From JBDNIO01 sp041688215 (GTDB taxonomy: Bacteria > Pseudomonadota > Gammaproteobacteria > Nevskiales > Salinisphaeraceae), in assembly GCA_041688215.1 (NCBI GenBank), contig JBDNIO010000177.1, positions 1 through 20,965 of the forward strand: 20,965 nt of DNA, in the 5' to 3' direction. A model generated the notes under the pieces. That model did no database searches, had not been told where the DNA came from, and saw nothing but the letters and a program-made list of their open reading frames with translations. Both the position numbers and the translations under genes were made by a program. Shown piece after piece: positions 15,186 to 20,965 of the stretch; position 1 is the first letter of the stretch, and every line of letters starts with the position of its first letter.

Positions 15186-15241
15186 TGTAGGGCAAGATTG
15201 TATCTTGCCGTGTTTAAGGCAAGCGGCACGCTTGCCCTACA
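15186..15241. repeat. Dispersed dyad repeat TGTAGGGCAAG, copy 2 between convergent genes
   Basis: The arms tgtagggcaag (15186-15196) and cttgccctaca (15231-15241) are perfect inverted repeats, with aagcggcacg before the right arm as in the copy at 9533-9581. It fills almost the whole gap between the convergent stops of fadA and the hydrolase. It could serve as a bidirectional transcript barrier, although there is no T-run. Confidence 0.85.
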
Positions 15242-15242
15242 A

Positions 15243-16148
15243 TTACCCCGCCCGCCGAGCCGGCTGTTTGCGACGGCCTGCCAACGGCACAACTTTCGGA
15301 TGCGCGTCCAGAAAATCCGCCATGTGCCCCGCAGTCAGCTGCGGCGCGTCGAGAATGGGGAACAGATGCCCGCCGTCCAGCCATTGCAGGCGGGCGTCCG
15401 GGATCAGACGGCGCAGGATAATAAGGTTTAACGGGTTGATAACCCGGTCGTGCTTGCCGGCCAGAATAAGGGTGGGCTGGGTAAGACGCCCAAGCCAGGG
15501 CAAACTGCTCCAGCCAAACAAGGCGGCCAGTTGCCAGATCATGGCGGGTACCGAAGGCTGCTCCAGTTGCCGCAAATTGGGTAACAGCGCCATCGGGTTG
15601 CGCCGCAGGACGTCACCCCCAAATAGCCGGTAGCCCACGCGAACAAGCAAATCCGGTTCAAATAGTCGTGCGGGTTTGAGCGCAACAGGCAACCAGTGGC
15701 GATCAGCGAACGCCAGCATAATGTTGGGCCAGGCCGGCACCATGATATGCCCGGGTGAGGTTGCCATGAGTACCAGTTTACGCACCGCTTGCGGATTGCG
15801 CCTTGCCAGTTCCTGCGCCAGCGCGCCGCCCCACGAATAGCCGGCCACATCAACTTCGGCCAAGCGGTAATGGCGCATTATGTCTTCCGCCATTGCGGCC
15901 AGCCGGGACATACGCAAGGGTATTTTCGGCAGCTGAGAGCCACCAATGCCCGGCACGTCGAAACGCAGGACCGGGCGTGTCCCCAGGCTATCTACCAGCG
16001 GATCAAAGACCTCGATATTGCCGCCCCAGCCGTTGCACAGCAGCAGTGGCACACCGTGGCCGGGCTTGCAATCAACGCGCAGGCCGTGGCCCTGAATCTG
16101 GATGGTTTCAATCACGCTTACGCAAAAAAAACGACGGTATTTGCGCAT
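15243..16148 (-). CDS. Alpha/beta hydrolase, PhaZ-like (PHA depolymerase family)
   Basis: This alpha/beta hydrolase has up to 301 residues. The nucleophile elbow is GYSWGGALAQ with Ser105; Asp234 (LAGKHDRVINP) and His261 (LDGGHLFPI) complete the triad. RFDVPGIGGS follows strand 4. The overall pattern resembles intracellular medium-chain-length PHA depolymerase PhaZ of Pseudomonas, recalled from memory: SWGGALAQ, a MATSPGHIMVPAWP segment, a YRLFGGDVLRRNP cap region, and QPTLILAGKHDRVINPLN. A general lipase/esterase is the alternative. The start at ATG 16148 lacks a good ribosome site; the in-frame GTG twelve codons in (VIETIQIQGHGL) may be the real one. No phaC is nearby. Confidence 0.85.
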   Translation of the reverse strand: MRKYRRFFCVSVIETIQIQGHGLRVDCKPGHGVPLLLCNGWGGNIEVFDPLVDSLGTRPVLRFDVPGIGGSQLPKIPLRMSRLAAMAEDIMRHYRLAEVDVAGYSWGGALAQELARRNPQAVRKLVLMATSPGHIMVPAWPNIMLAFADRHWLPVALKPARLFEPDLLVRVGYRLFGGDVLRRNPMALLPNLRQLEQPSVPAMIWQLAALFGWSSLPWLGRLTQPTLILAGKHDRVINPLNLIILRRLIPDARLQWLDGGHLFPILDAPQLTAGHMADFLDAHPKVVPLAGRRKQPARRAG

Positions 16149-16258
16149 AGTTTAGCCAGTTACATGGAGAATAAACAGCCCGCACTTGGCAATTGATCTG
16201 GTGCAGGCCATGATGTATTCGTGATTCCCAAAGTCGGCATTTTCCGGCAAAAGGTCAG

Positions 16259-17326
16259 ATGTTGAACATTATTGAAGACATGGTGGCGTCTGCGCACGAG
16301 CAGGTCGTACATTGCTACGATCAGGCCACCGGCCTGCGCGCAATTGTGGCCATACACAGCACGCGATTGGGGCCGAGCCTGGGCGGTATTCGCATTCGTA
16401 CTTATGAATCCGAGCAGGCGGCGCTAACCGATGCGCTGCGCCTGTCTCAAGCCATGAGCTATAAAAACGCCTGCGCCGGGCTGGATTTTGGCGGTGCCAA
16501 AGCCGTGCTGCTTGCGCCGCTACCAGAAGAACGCCGCGCGGTTTTCCTAGCCATGGGGCGGATCGTCGAGGGACTGAATGGCCGTTATGTGGCCACCGAA
16601 GACATGGGCATGACTGAACCCGACATCGCCGTCTTAAATGAAGTAACCCGGTTCGCGGTTGGTCGCAGCCGTGAGTCTGGCGGCTCGGGCGACCCCTCGC
16701 CGCATACATCCCAGGGCATATTTGTGGGCATGCGCGCTGCCCTGCGTGCGGCTGAACTGGGCGAGGATTTCGCCGGCATACGCGTAGCCGTGCAGGGTTG
16801 CGGCAAGGTGGGGCTGGGCCTGATTGAGAGACTGCTGGCGTCGGGCGCATCGGTGTACGCTGCAGATACTGTGGCAGCCGGGGTTGCCGCAGCGCGCGAA
16901 TTGGGCGCAGAAATTGTCGCGCCCGACAGCATCCTTTCCCAGGACGTGGATGTGATTGCGCCGTGCGCTATCGGCGCCGCTATCAATCAGGATTCGATAC
17001 CCGGATTACGCTGCAAAGTGGTCGCCGGCGGCGCCAATAATCAGCTTGCGGAGGACGCCGACGCACAACGCCTGGCCGCACGCAGAATTGTGTACGCGCC
17101 GGATTTTGTGATTAATGCCGGCGGCGTAATTAACGTGGGCGATGAACTTGATCCGGGCGGCTATGATGCGGCCCGCGTCGCGCGCCGTGTCGCCACGATT
17201 GAGAAAACATTGGACGATATATTTGCGCAAGCCCATGCCGACAACGCAACGCCGGGCGAAATCGCCATCGCTCGCGCACGGCAACGCATCAAATCAGCTA
17301 AGCCGCCTCATTCCATACCAGCGTAA
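16259..17326 (+). CDS. Leucine/valine/phenylalanine dehydrogenase family enzyme
   Basis: This 355-residue member of the Glu/Leu/Phe/Val dehydrogenase family deaminates an L-amino acid to its 2-oxo acid with NAD+. The substrate-side block is GPSLGGIRIRTY (38-49). Lys69 (AMSYKNACAGLDFGG) and the catalytic Lys81 (GGAKAVLLAP) are conserved. ATEDMGMTEPDI and TSQGIFVGM follow. The nucleotide fold has VQGCGKVGLGLIE, and INAGGVINVGDEL lies near the C-terminus. Length and motifs fit leucine dehydrogenase best, but substrate choice among Leu, Val and Phe is not certain. AAGG stands about seven bases before the ATG. It is divergent from the PhaZ-like gene across 110 bases. Branched-chain amino acid breakdown would feed acyl-CoA towards FadBA, which is inference. 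Confidence 0.93.
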   Translation: MLNIIEDMVASAHEQVVHCYDQATGLRAIVAIHSTRLGPSLGGIRIRTYESEQAALTDALRLSQAMSYKNACAGLDFGGAKAVLLAPLPEERRAVFLAMGRIVEGLNGRYVATEDMGMTEPDIAVLNEVTRFAVGRSRESGGSGDPSPHTSQGIFVGMRAALRAAELGEDFAGIRVAVQGCGKVGLGLIERLLASGASVYAADTVAAGVAAARELGAEIVAPDSILSQDVDVIAPCAIGAAINQDSIPGLRCKVVAGGANNQLAEDADAQRLAARRIVYAPDFVINAGGVINVGDELDPGGYDAARVARRVATIEKTLDDIFAQAHADNATPGEIAIARARQRIKSAKPPHSIPA

Positions 17327-17390
17327 AGCCCGGGTTGATAATACGACCACAATTGTGGCTGCAGCGCCTGGCGCGGTTTATCAGGGCTGA

Positions 17391-17654
17391 GCCAGAGGAG
17401 CTTGCGCCCCTGGCCTGGAGCTTCGCCTGTTTGCAGAACTCGGCGGCGCCCTGGTGGATACCTCACCTACCTACGGTGACGCCGAAGCCAACATCGGCGC
17501 GATGGCGCAAAAGCTTGATATTCGCGAGCAACTTTTCATGGCCATCAAGGTGTATGAGCGCGGCCGCGATGCGGGCATCAAGCAAATGCAGCGTTCCGAA
17601 TTGCTGCTGGGTGCCCCACTGGACTTGCTGCAGATGCATAACCTGATGGCGTAG
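17391..17654 (+). pseudogene. Aldo/keto reductase fragment
   Basis: An open segment of 87 codons encodes the first third of an aldo/keto reductase: RLFAELGGALVDTSPTYGDAEANIG, then FMAIKVYERGRDAGIKQMQRSELLL and LDLLQMHNLMA before a TAG stop at 17652. The catalytic Asp and Tyr (DTSPTYG), Lys (AIKV) and His (MHN) are still there, but the N-terminal strand is missing, a stop lies upstream at 17388, and the rest of the barrel is absent. There is no good start site. The closest reading is a remnant. The tail abuts the repeat at 17683, so the truncation may be tied to that insertion. Nothing recognisable is in 17327-17390. Confidence 0.8.
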
Positions 17655-17682
17655 TGCTCGCTACGCGAGTATTCGTCAAGTT

Positions 17683-17803
17683 CCCTCTCCCATTTGGGAG
17701 AGGGTTAGAGTGAGGGGTAAAGGGTGGCGAGCCAATCAGCGAGCTAGTGTTGCAAGAACTTACCTCCTCACCCCAGCCCTCTCCCCGCTAAAGAGCGGGG
17801 AGA
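17683..17803. repeat. CCCTCTCCC-type compound inverted repeat, copy 2
   Basis: The left arm ccctctcccatttgggaga with its continuation to tgaggggt is partly inverted against the right arm (cctcctcaccccagccctct and ccccgctaaagagcgggg). The centre (about 17720-17760) differs from the copy at 13904-13995. It separates the aldo/keto reductase remnant from arfB. Confidence 0.8.
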
Positions 17804-17868
17804 CGGGGCTTTCCAGTCGGCAGCCAGCCGGCGATATCAGAACCCCGCGTCTTCAAGACGAAGGTCGG

Positions 17869-18291
17869 TTAATTTGCGCGATCAGGCGTCTGACGCAGGG
17901 ACTTGCGGCGTCCGTGTTGCTTCTTCCGAGTAAGCCGCTTTTCTTTTGACGCCCGAGTGGGCCGGGTCGGTTTACGCCGTTTGGGTACGTTACTGGCGCG
18001 TTCTATCCATGCGGTCAGCCGTTGGCGCGCATCTGCACGATTGCGGTCCTGGCTGCGGTAGCGTTTGGCTTCAATAACCAGTTCGCCCTCGCGGTTTATG
18101 CGCGCTGCCGCGAGTGTCAGGAGTCGTTCACGCACCTCGGAGGGCAGGCCGGGACAGGCGCGTACATTAAAGCGCAGTTGTACGGCGCTCGCGGTTTTAT
18201 TCACGTGCTGGCCGCCGGGCCCGGAGGCGCGGATGAAGTGTTCGGTAATCTCCGATTCTTCGATTTGAATATTGGGCTGAATGCGGATCAT
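17869..18291 (-). CDS. arfB: Alternative ribosome-rescue factor ArfB (YaeJ)
   Basis: This 140-residue peptidyl-tRNA hydrolase frees ribosomes stalled at the end of an mRNA lacking a stop codon. The release-factor catalytic motif GPGGQHVNKTASAVQLRF has GGQ at residues 26-28, as in E. coli YaeJ. YRSQDRNR follows, and the basic C-terminal tail (RRKPTRPTRASKEKRLTRKK), which enters the empty mRNA channel, is complete. The open frame runs 14 codons further up to 18333; the ATG at 18291 (MIRIQPNIQI) gives the family's normal length and start. It is divergent from the PrcB-domain gene over 93 bases. Confidence 0.95.
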   Translation of the reverse strand: MIRIQPNIQIEESEITEHFIRASGPGGQHVNKTASAVQLRFNVRACPGLPSEVRERLLTLAAARINREGELVIEAKRYRSQDRNRADARQRLTAWIERASNVPKRRKPTRPTRASKEKRLTRKKQHGRRKSLRQTPDRAN

Positions 18292-18384
18292 GACTGCGGT
18301 GAAAAAATAGCAGGCCCGTGCACGGGTTGCCATATGCTAGGCTCCGGGCCTGAAACTACAAGTTTATCGAAAGGGATACAAAGC

Positions 18385-18864
18385 GTGAATTACCGGCAAT
18401 TATTCGTAATCGCGGCCTGCCTGATGAGTTCAGCCTGCGCGCTCTGGCCTGATCGCGGCGGGCAAGGCGTAAACATCGTACAGAGCAGTGACTATTGCGG
18501 CACCGTAACACCGGATGCCGAACTGCATTACTTCGCCTTCCCCGAGCCCCTGGCCGACTGGATCGCCCGGCGCGATATCCACGAACTGCGAGCGGGCGCG
18601 GCCTCCCTAATCGGTGTGCTGGTGGTGGAAATGGGCCAGCGACCCAGCGCCGGCTATTCGCTGGAAGTAATAGACGGCGCCAGCCGAGTAGAAAACAACA
18701 CGCTGTTTCTGGCCATGCGCTGGAACTCGCCGGACCTGGGCGCGCATGTTTCGCAAGTACTGCTAAGCCCCTGCAAAGTGATACCGCGTCCCAAAGGCGA
18801 GTATGAACGCGTGGTGTTAATCGACCAGCGGGGTGAACAGCGCGCCGAGGTGGCGCTGCCTTAG
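18385..18864 (+). CDS. PrcB-domain lipoprotein
   Basis: This 159-residue protein starts at GTG 18385, with AAGGGA eight bases upstream. The same frame is open back to 18022, but that part is antisense to arfB. The N-terminus NYRQLFVIAACLMSSACALW is a short signal peptide with cysteines suitable for lipidation (IAAC or SSAC), so it is probably membrane-anchored outside the cytoplasm. The C-terminal half matches the PrcB_C pattern: LIGVLVVEMGQRPSAGYSLE, NTLFLAMRWNSPDLG, then SQVLLSPCKVIPRPKG. In Treponema PrcB is a lipoprotein of a surface protease complex; no protease gene is adjacent here. Its stop codon TAG includes the first base of the adjoining mini-element. Confidence 0.8.
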   Translation: MNYRQLFVIAACLMSSACALWPDRGGQGVNIVQSSDYCGTVTPDAELHYFAFPEPLADWIARRDIHELRAGAASLIGVLVVEMGQRPSAGYSLEVIDGASRVENNTLFLAMRWNSPDLGAHVSQVLLSPCKVIPRPKGEYERVVLIDQRGEQRAEVALP

Positions 18865-19143
18865 GGCCTGCTAACACTAATGAGATCGTCGCGCCGCATG
18901 CCATTTTTTCGCAGGACAAGGCGTCGGGGGCGCAGTGTAGCTACCCTACACAAGCTCGCGACAACGCAGGCTTGCGGAAAAATGGCCCGCGTCCCTTCGG
19001 GTTGTGTCCAAAATAAGGCCATTCGGCGTTGCTCGTCGTTCATCTGGCCTTGAAAATCTTACTAGGCAAACTTCTCTCCTCGCGCCTTGCCTGGCCTCAT
19101 TTTGGACGGCAACGCGGCGATCGGCATTAGTGTTAACAGGCCC
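18864..19143. mobile_element. 280-bp mini-element (MITE) with TA target duplication
   Basis: The terminal inverted repeats gggcctgctaacactaatg (18864-18882) and cattagtgttaacaggccc (19125-19143) match at 18 of 19 bases and extend imperfectly inward (gatcg/cgatc). TA flanks both sides (18862-18863, 19144-19145), as for IS630/Tc1-mariner transposition. Inside are two further inverted pairs: gccattttttcgca (18900-18913) with tgcggaaaaatggc (18973-18986), and tccaaaataaggcc (19007-19020) with ggcctcattttgga (19093-19106). A small hairpin gtgtag/ctacac lies within the first pair. No transposase is encoded. Confidence 0.88.
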
Positions 19144-19147
19144 TAGA

Positions 19148-19744
19148 TCATGCGCCGGGTAATTCGGCTTTAAGCTTGTTCGCCTGGGCCCGGACAAACG
19201 CGATCAGATCGGGAAAAAACTTGGCAAAATCCTGTACCAGCAGCGCATGCTGGGATTGCACTAAGGGCAGGGCTTGCGCCATCGGATTGGCGCGCGCCGC
19301 ACGCCGGGATACGCGTTGCAGGGCTAAGGTTACGCCATCTTCGCGCGCATAAGACTCTAATACCGCGGGAAAGCCGGCGATGCGCTCACGCGTTAGCGGA
19401 GGATTGGGCCATTCCTGCCAGATTGTTGCGGAAATGTGTTGCGAGAAGATTGCCAACGGCTGCGGGTGAAAATCCTCCCATTGCCGGGCCAGCAGGTGGT
19501 CAAAATAAATATCCAGCAGGATGCCGGCGTAGCGGCGGTAGGGCGCTTCAAAGCGGGCACAGGCATCGCGCACAACCGGATGGGCGTCGGTAAAGCTGTC
19601 GATGCGCCGGTGCAGGCGTATGCCCAGTTCCAGAGCGGGGGGATAATCGCCCCGCAACCGGCCCTTGACCGCGTCGCCCAATACGCTGCCCGCCGGCGAG
19701 GTGCCGGTATCGTCGGCCAGATAAAGATGTGCCAAATAATTCAT
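19148..19744 (-). CDS. acpH: Acyl carrier protein phosphodiesterase AcpH-like
   Basis: This 198-residue protein resembles E. coli AcpH, which removes the phosphopantetheine arm from holo-ACP. It begins MNYLAHLYLADDT, as that family does, and shows SVLGDAVKGRLRGDYPPALELGIRLHRRID (HRRID with the following FTDAHPVVR), then RRYAGILLDIYFDHLLARQW. The conserved Asp/His residues of this HD-like fold are present (GDAVKG, HRRIDSFTD, LDIYFDHLL). The frame extends three codons up to a TTG at 19753; the ATG at 19744 matches the family start. The 3' end is five bases from the mini-element. It is divergent from the next gene over 53 bases. Confidence 0.9.
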   Translation of the reverse strand: MNYLAHLYLADDTGTSPAGSVLGDAVKGRLRGDYPPALELGIRLHRRIDSFTDAHPVVRDACARFEAPYRRYAGILLDIYFDHLLARQWEDFHPQPLAIFSQHISATIWQEWPNPPLTRERIAGFPAVLESYAREDGVTLALQRVSRRAARANPMAQALPLVQSQHALLVQDFAKFFPDLIAFVRAQANKLKAELPGA

Positions 19745-19797
19745 GCGCGCCAATTCATGTCAGCGCCACGAGTGTACATGCAGTAGAATCTTGCCCT

Positions 19798-20289
19798 ATG
19801 TTAATGCGTCTTATCCTTATTGGGGCCGTGATCTGCCTGATCGCAGCGTTTATGGGCCAGCGCCGGTTGGCGCTCTGGCTTCTCGCCGCATTGAGTGTTG
19901 CCGCGCTGGCGCTGTGGGGCTATGAATCCTACCAGCTGCGTTCGCAAGGCTCGCTGTTTGCCGACAATGAGATCATCCTGACGCAAGTGGATATTCGGCC
20001 TTCCGGTTATCGCCCGAACCTGTTTGAACTTACCGGGCGGATCAGCAATCAATCCAGGCAGACAACCCTGGATGGTGTGCTCTTATATCTGGAATTAAAA
20101 GACTGCACTCAGATTAACGAATGCCGTGACCTTCCAGCGCGGGAACAATTTGTTGCCACCAAACTCGCCCCTAACAGCGAGGCGCCATTGCTTGAAAAGA
20201 TTTATCTCGACAAGTCGGCCTTGCCCGAAGGCGAACTGCGCGTGAACTACGAGATAAAAAGCCTGCGCGGGCACCGTCCCATATGGTAA
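19798..20289 (+). CDS. Membrane-anchored protein of unknown function
   Basis: This 163-residue protein has two N-terminal hydrophobic segments (about residues 3-18 and 23-40: LILIGAVICLIAAFMG and LALWLLAALSVAALALWG). A soluble domain of about 115 residues follows. It reads as beta-rich (IILTQVDIRPSGYRPNLFELTGRISNQS, then VLLYLELKDCTQINECRDL and YLDKSALPEGELRVNYEIKSL), similar in style to FxLYD/Ig-like extracytoplasmic domains, with two cysteines that could pair. I do not recognise the family. ATG 19798 or ATG 19804 can start it; neither has a good ribosome site. It overlaps the next gene by seven bases, so co-expression is likely. Confidence 0.75.
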   Translation: MLMRLILIGAVICLIAAFMGQRRLALWLLAALSVAALALWGYESYQLRSQGSLFADNEIILTQVDIRPSGYRPNLFELTGRISNQSRQTTLDGVLLYLELKDCTQINECRDLPAREQFVATKLAPNSEAPLLEKIYLDKSALPEGELRVNYEIKSLRGHRPIW

Positions 20290-20965
20290 CCACCACGAAC
20301 CCCCGGGCCATGCCAATCATTGAAAACGGGCGTTTCCATAATCCGCCCGGCGCGCCACGACCCGAGTGCGGCCCCGGTGGTTTTGCCGGTTTTATCTGGC
20401 GGCGCATTCTGGACTCGGATAAACGGGATTTGCCGGCAGGCCACGTTCTTCCGCTTGATCAGGTACGTGCCGGCATTAAAAAACACCACGGCGGCAACGC
20501 GCTGACCTGGCTGGGCCATGCGGCATTTCTGCTACGTCTGGCGGACAAGAATATTGTTACCGATCCTTTTTTGGGCAACGTGGCCGCACCCTGGCCAGTG
20601 CGCGCGCCGCGCCGTTTTGCACGCGCGGCATTAACCGTGGAGCAACTGCCTGCCCTCGATTTAATTCTGATTTCGCACAACCACTATGATCACCTGGATG
20701 CGCCCACGATCAATGCCTTGCGCCAAGCCGCGGATACGCCGGTAGTCGTGCCCCTGGGCCTGGGTGATTTTTTTCGCCAGCGTAATTACAGTCAAGTAAC
20801 TGAGCTGAACTGGTGGCAAAGCTGTGTGGTTCACGATCTAAAAATTACTGCCGTACCCGCCATTCATTTCTCCCGGCGCGGGCCTTCAGACGCCAATAAA
20901 ACGCTCTGGTGTGGCTACGTTATTGAAGACGCACAGGGCACCCGCGTCTATTTCGCCGGCGATAC
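20283..20965 (+). CDS. Metallo-beta-lactamase-fold hydrolase, NAPE-PLD/UlaG-like (partial)
   Basis: This frame is open to the window end with no stop, giving at least 227 residues. The zinc site motif is SHNHYDHLD (His132, His134, Asp136, His137). Before it is TWLGHAAFLLRLADKNIVTDPFLG and after it VPAIHFSRRG and the strand YFAGD, where the next zinc ligand is expected. This order matches the NAPE-PLD/RomA/UlaG group of MBL-fold hydrolases, which act on phosphodiester or lactone bonds. The N-terminal 70 residues (with ENGRFHNPPG) are also typical of the NAPE-PLD-like branch. The start may be ATG 20283, overlapping the upstream stop, or ATG 20310. The substrate is unknown. Confidence 0.9.
   Translation, partial: MVTTTNPRAMPIIENGRFHNPPGAPRPECGPGGFAGFIWRRILDSDKRDLPAGHVLPLDQVRAGIKKHHGGNALTWLGHAAFLLRLADKNIVTDPFLGNVAAPWPVRAPRRFARAALTVEQLPALDLILISHNHYDHLDAPTINALRQAADTPVVVPLGLGDFFRQRNYSQVTELNWWQSCVVHDLKITAVPAIHFSRRGPSDANKTLWCGYVIEDAQGTRVYFAGD

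Noticed and set aside
18022..18384. N-terminal extension of the PrcB-domain frame
   Set aside because: It is antisense to the conserved arfB coding sequence; the GTG at 18385 is followed by a signal peptide and preceded by a ribosome site.

Overview
The window reads as a stretch of chromosome from a gammaproteobacterium of moderately high GC. The support is the fadB-fadA pair of Pseudomonas/E. coli type, ArfB and AcpH homologues, a PhaZ-like hydrolase, and several families of short dispersed palindromic repeats. No rRNA, tRNA, CRISPR array or complete transposase gene was seen. The organism assignment is inference from protein similarity recalled from memory; no search was run.

Positions 142-7606 (minus strand) hold a tightly packed cation/proton antiporter operon of the Mrp/Mnh type. 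In transcription order it is mrpE, mrpF, mrpG, a stand-alone MrpA C-terminal domain (MbhD+MbhE-like), mrpB, mrpC, mrpD, a second NuoL/MrpA-N-like antiporter subunit, a small two-helix membrane protein with a 15-bp tandem repeat at its 3' end, and a third long antiporter-type subunit. Almost every junction overlaps (TGATG, TAATG, ATGA), which suggests translational coupling. The order up to mrpD matches the membrane module of Mbh/Mbs complexes, but no hydrogenase or NADH-oxidising subunit is present.

Positions 7689-9325 (minus) hold a two-gene unit: a TVP38/DedA-like membrane protein and an ArsR-type regulator fused to a SAM methyltransferase. Positions 9326-9727 carry hairpins, a dispersed repeat and a strong terminator for the upstream gene, a phasin- or histone-H1-like Lys/Ala-tailed protein (9728-10321). 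Next is a decayed c-di-GMP phosphodiesterase gene (10393-11373). It is a REC remnant joined out of frame to an EAL domain that is split by a 102-bp mini-element with 12-bp inverted ends and an 8-bp target duplication.

Positions 11595-17326 are metabolic: fadB and fadA (beta-oxidation, with two dispersed repeats between them), a PhaZ-like alpha/beta hydrolase, and a leucine-dehydrogenase-family enzyme. An aldo/keto reductase fragment follows. Positions 17869-20965 hold arfB (ribosome rescue), a PrcB-domain lipoprotein, a 280-bp mini-element with 19-bp inverted ends at a duplicated TA, an AcpH-like ACP phosphodiesterase, an unknown membrane-anchored protein, and the start of a metallo-beta-lactamase-fold hydrolase that runs off the window.

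No wholly new defence or mobile system is evident. The most distinctive observations are the two mini-elements, each with identifiable ends and target duplication, the three-antiporter Mrp operon with its repeat-bearing small protein, and the density of palindromic repeats at gene borders.
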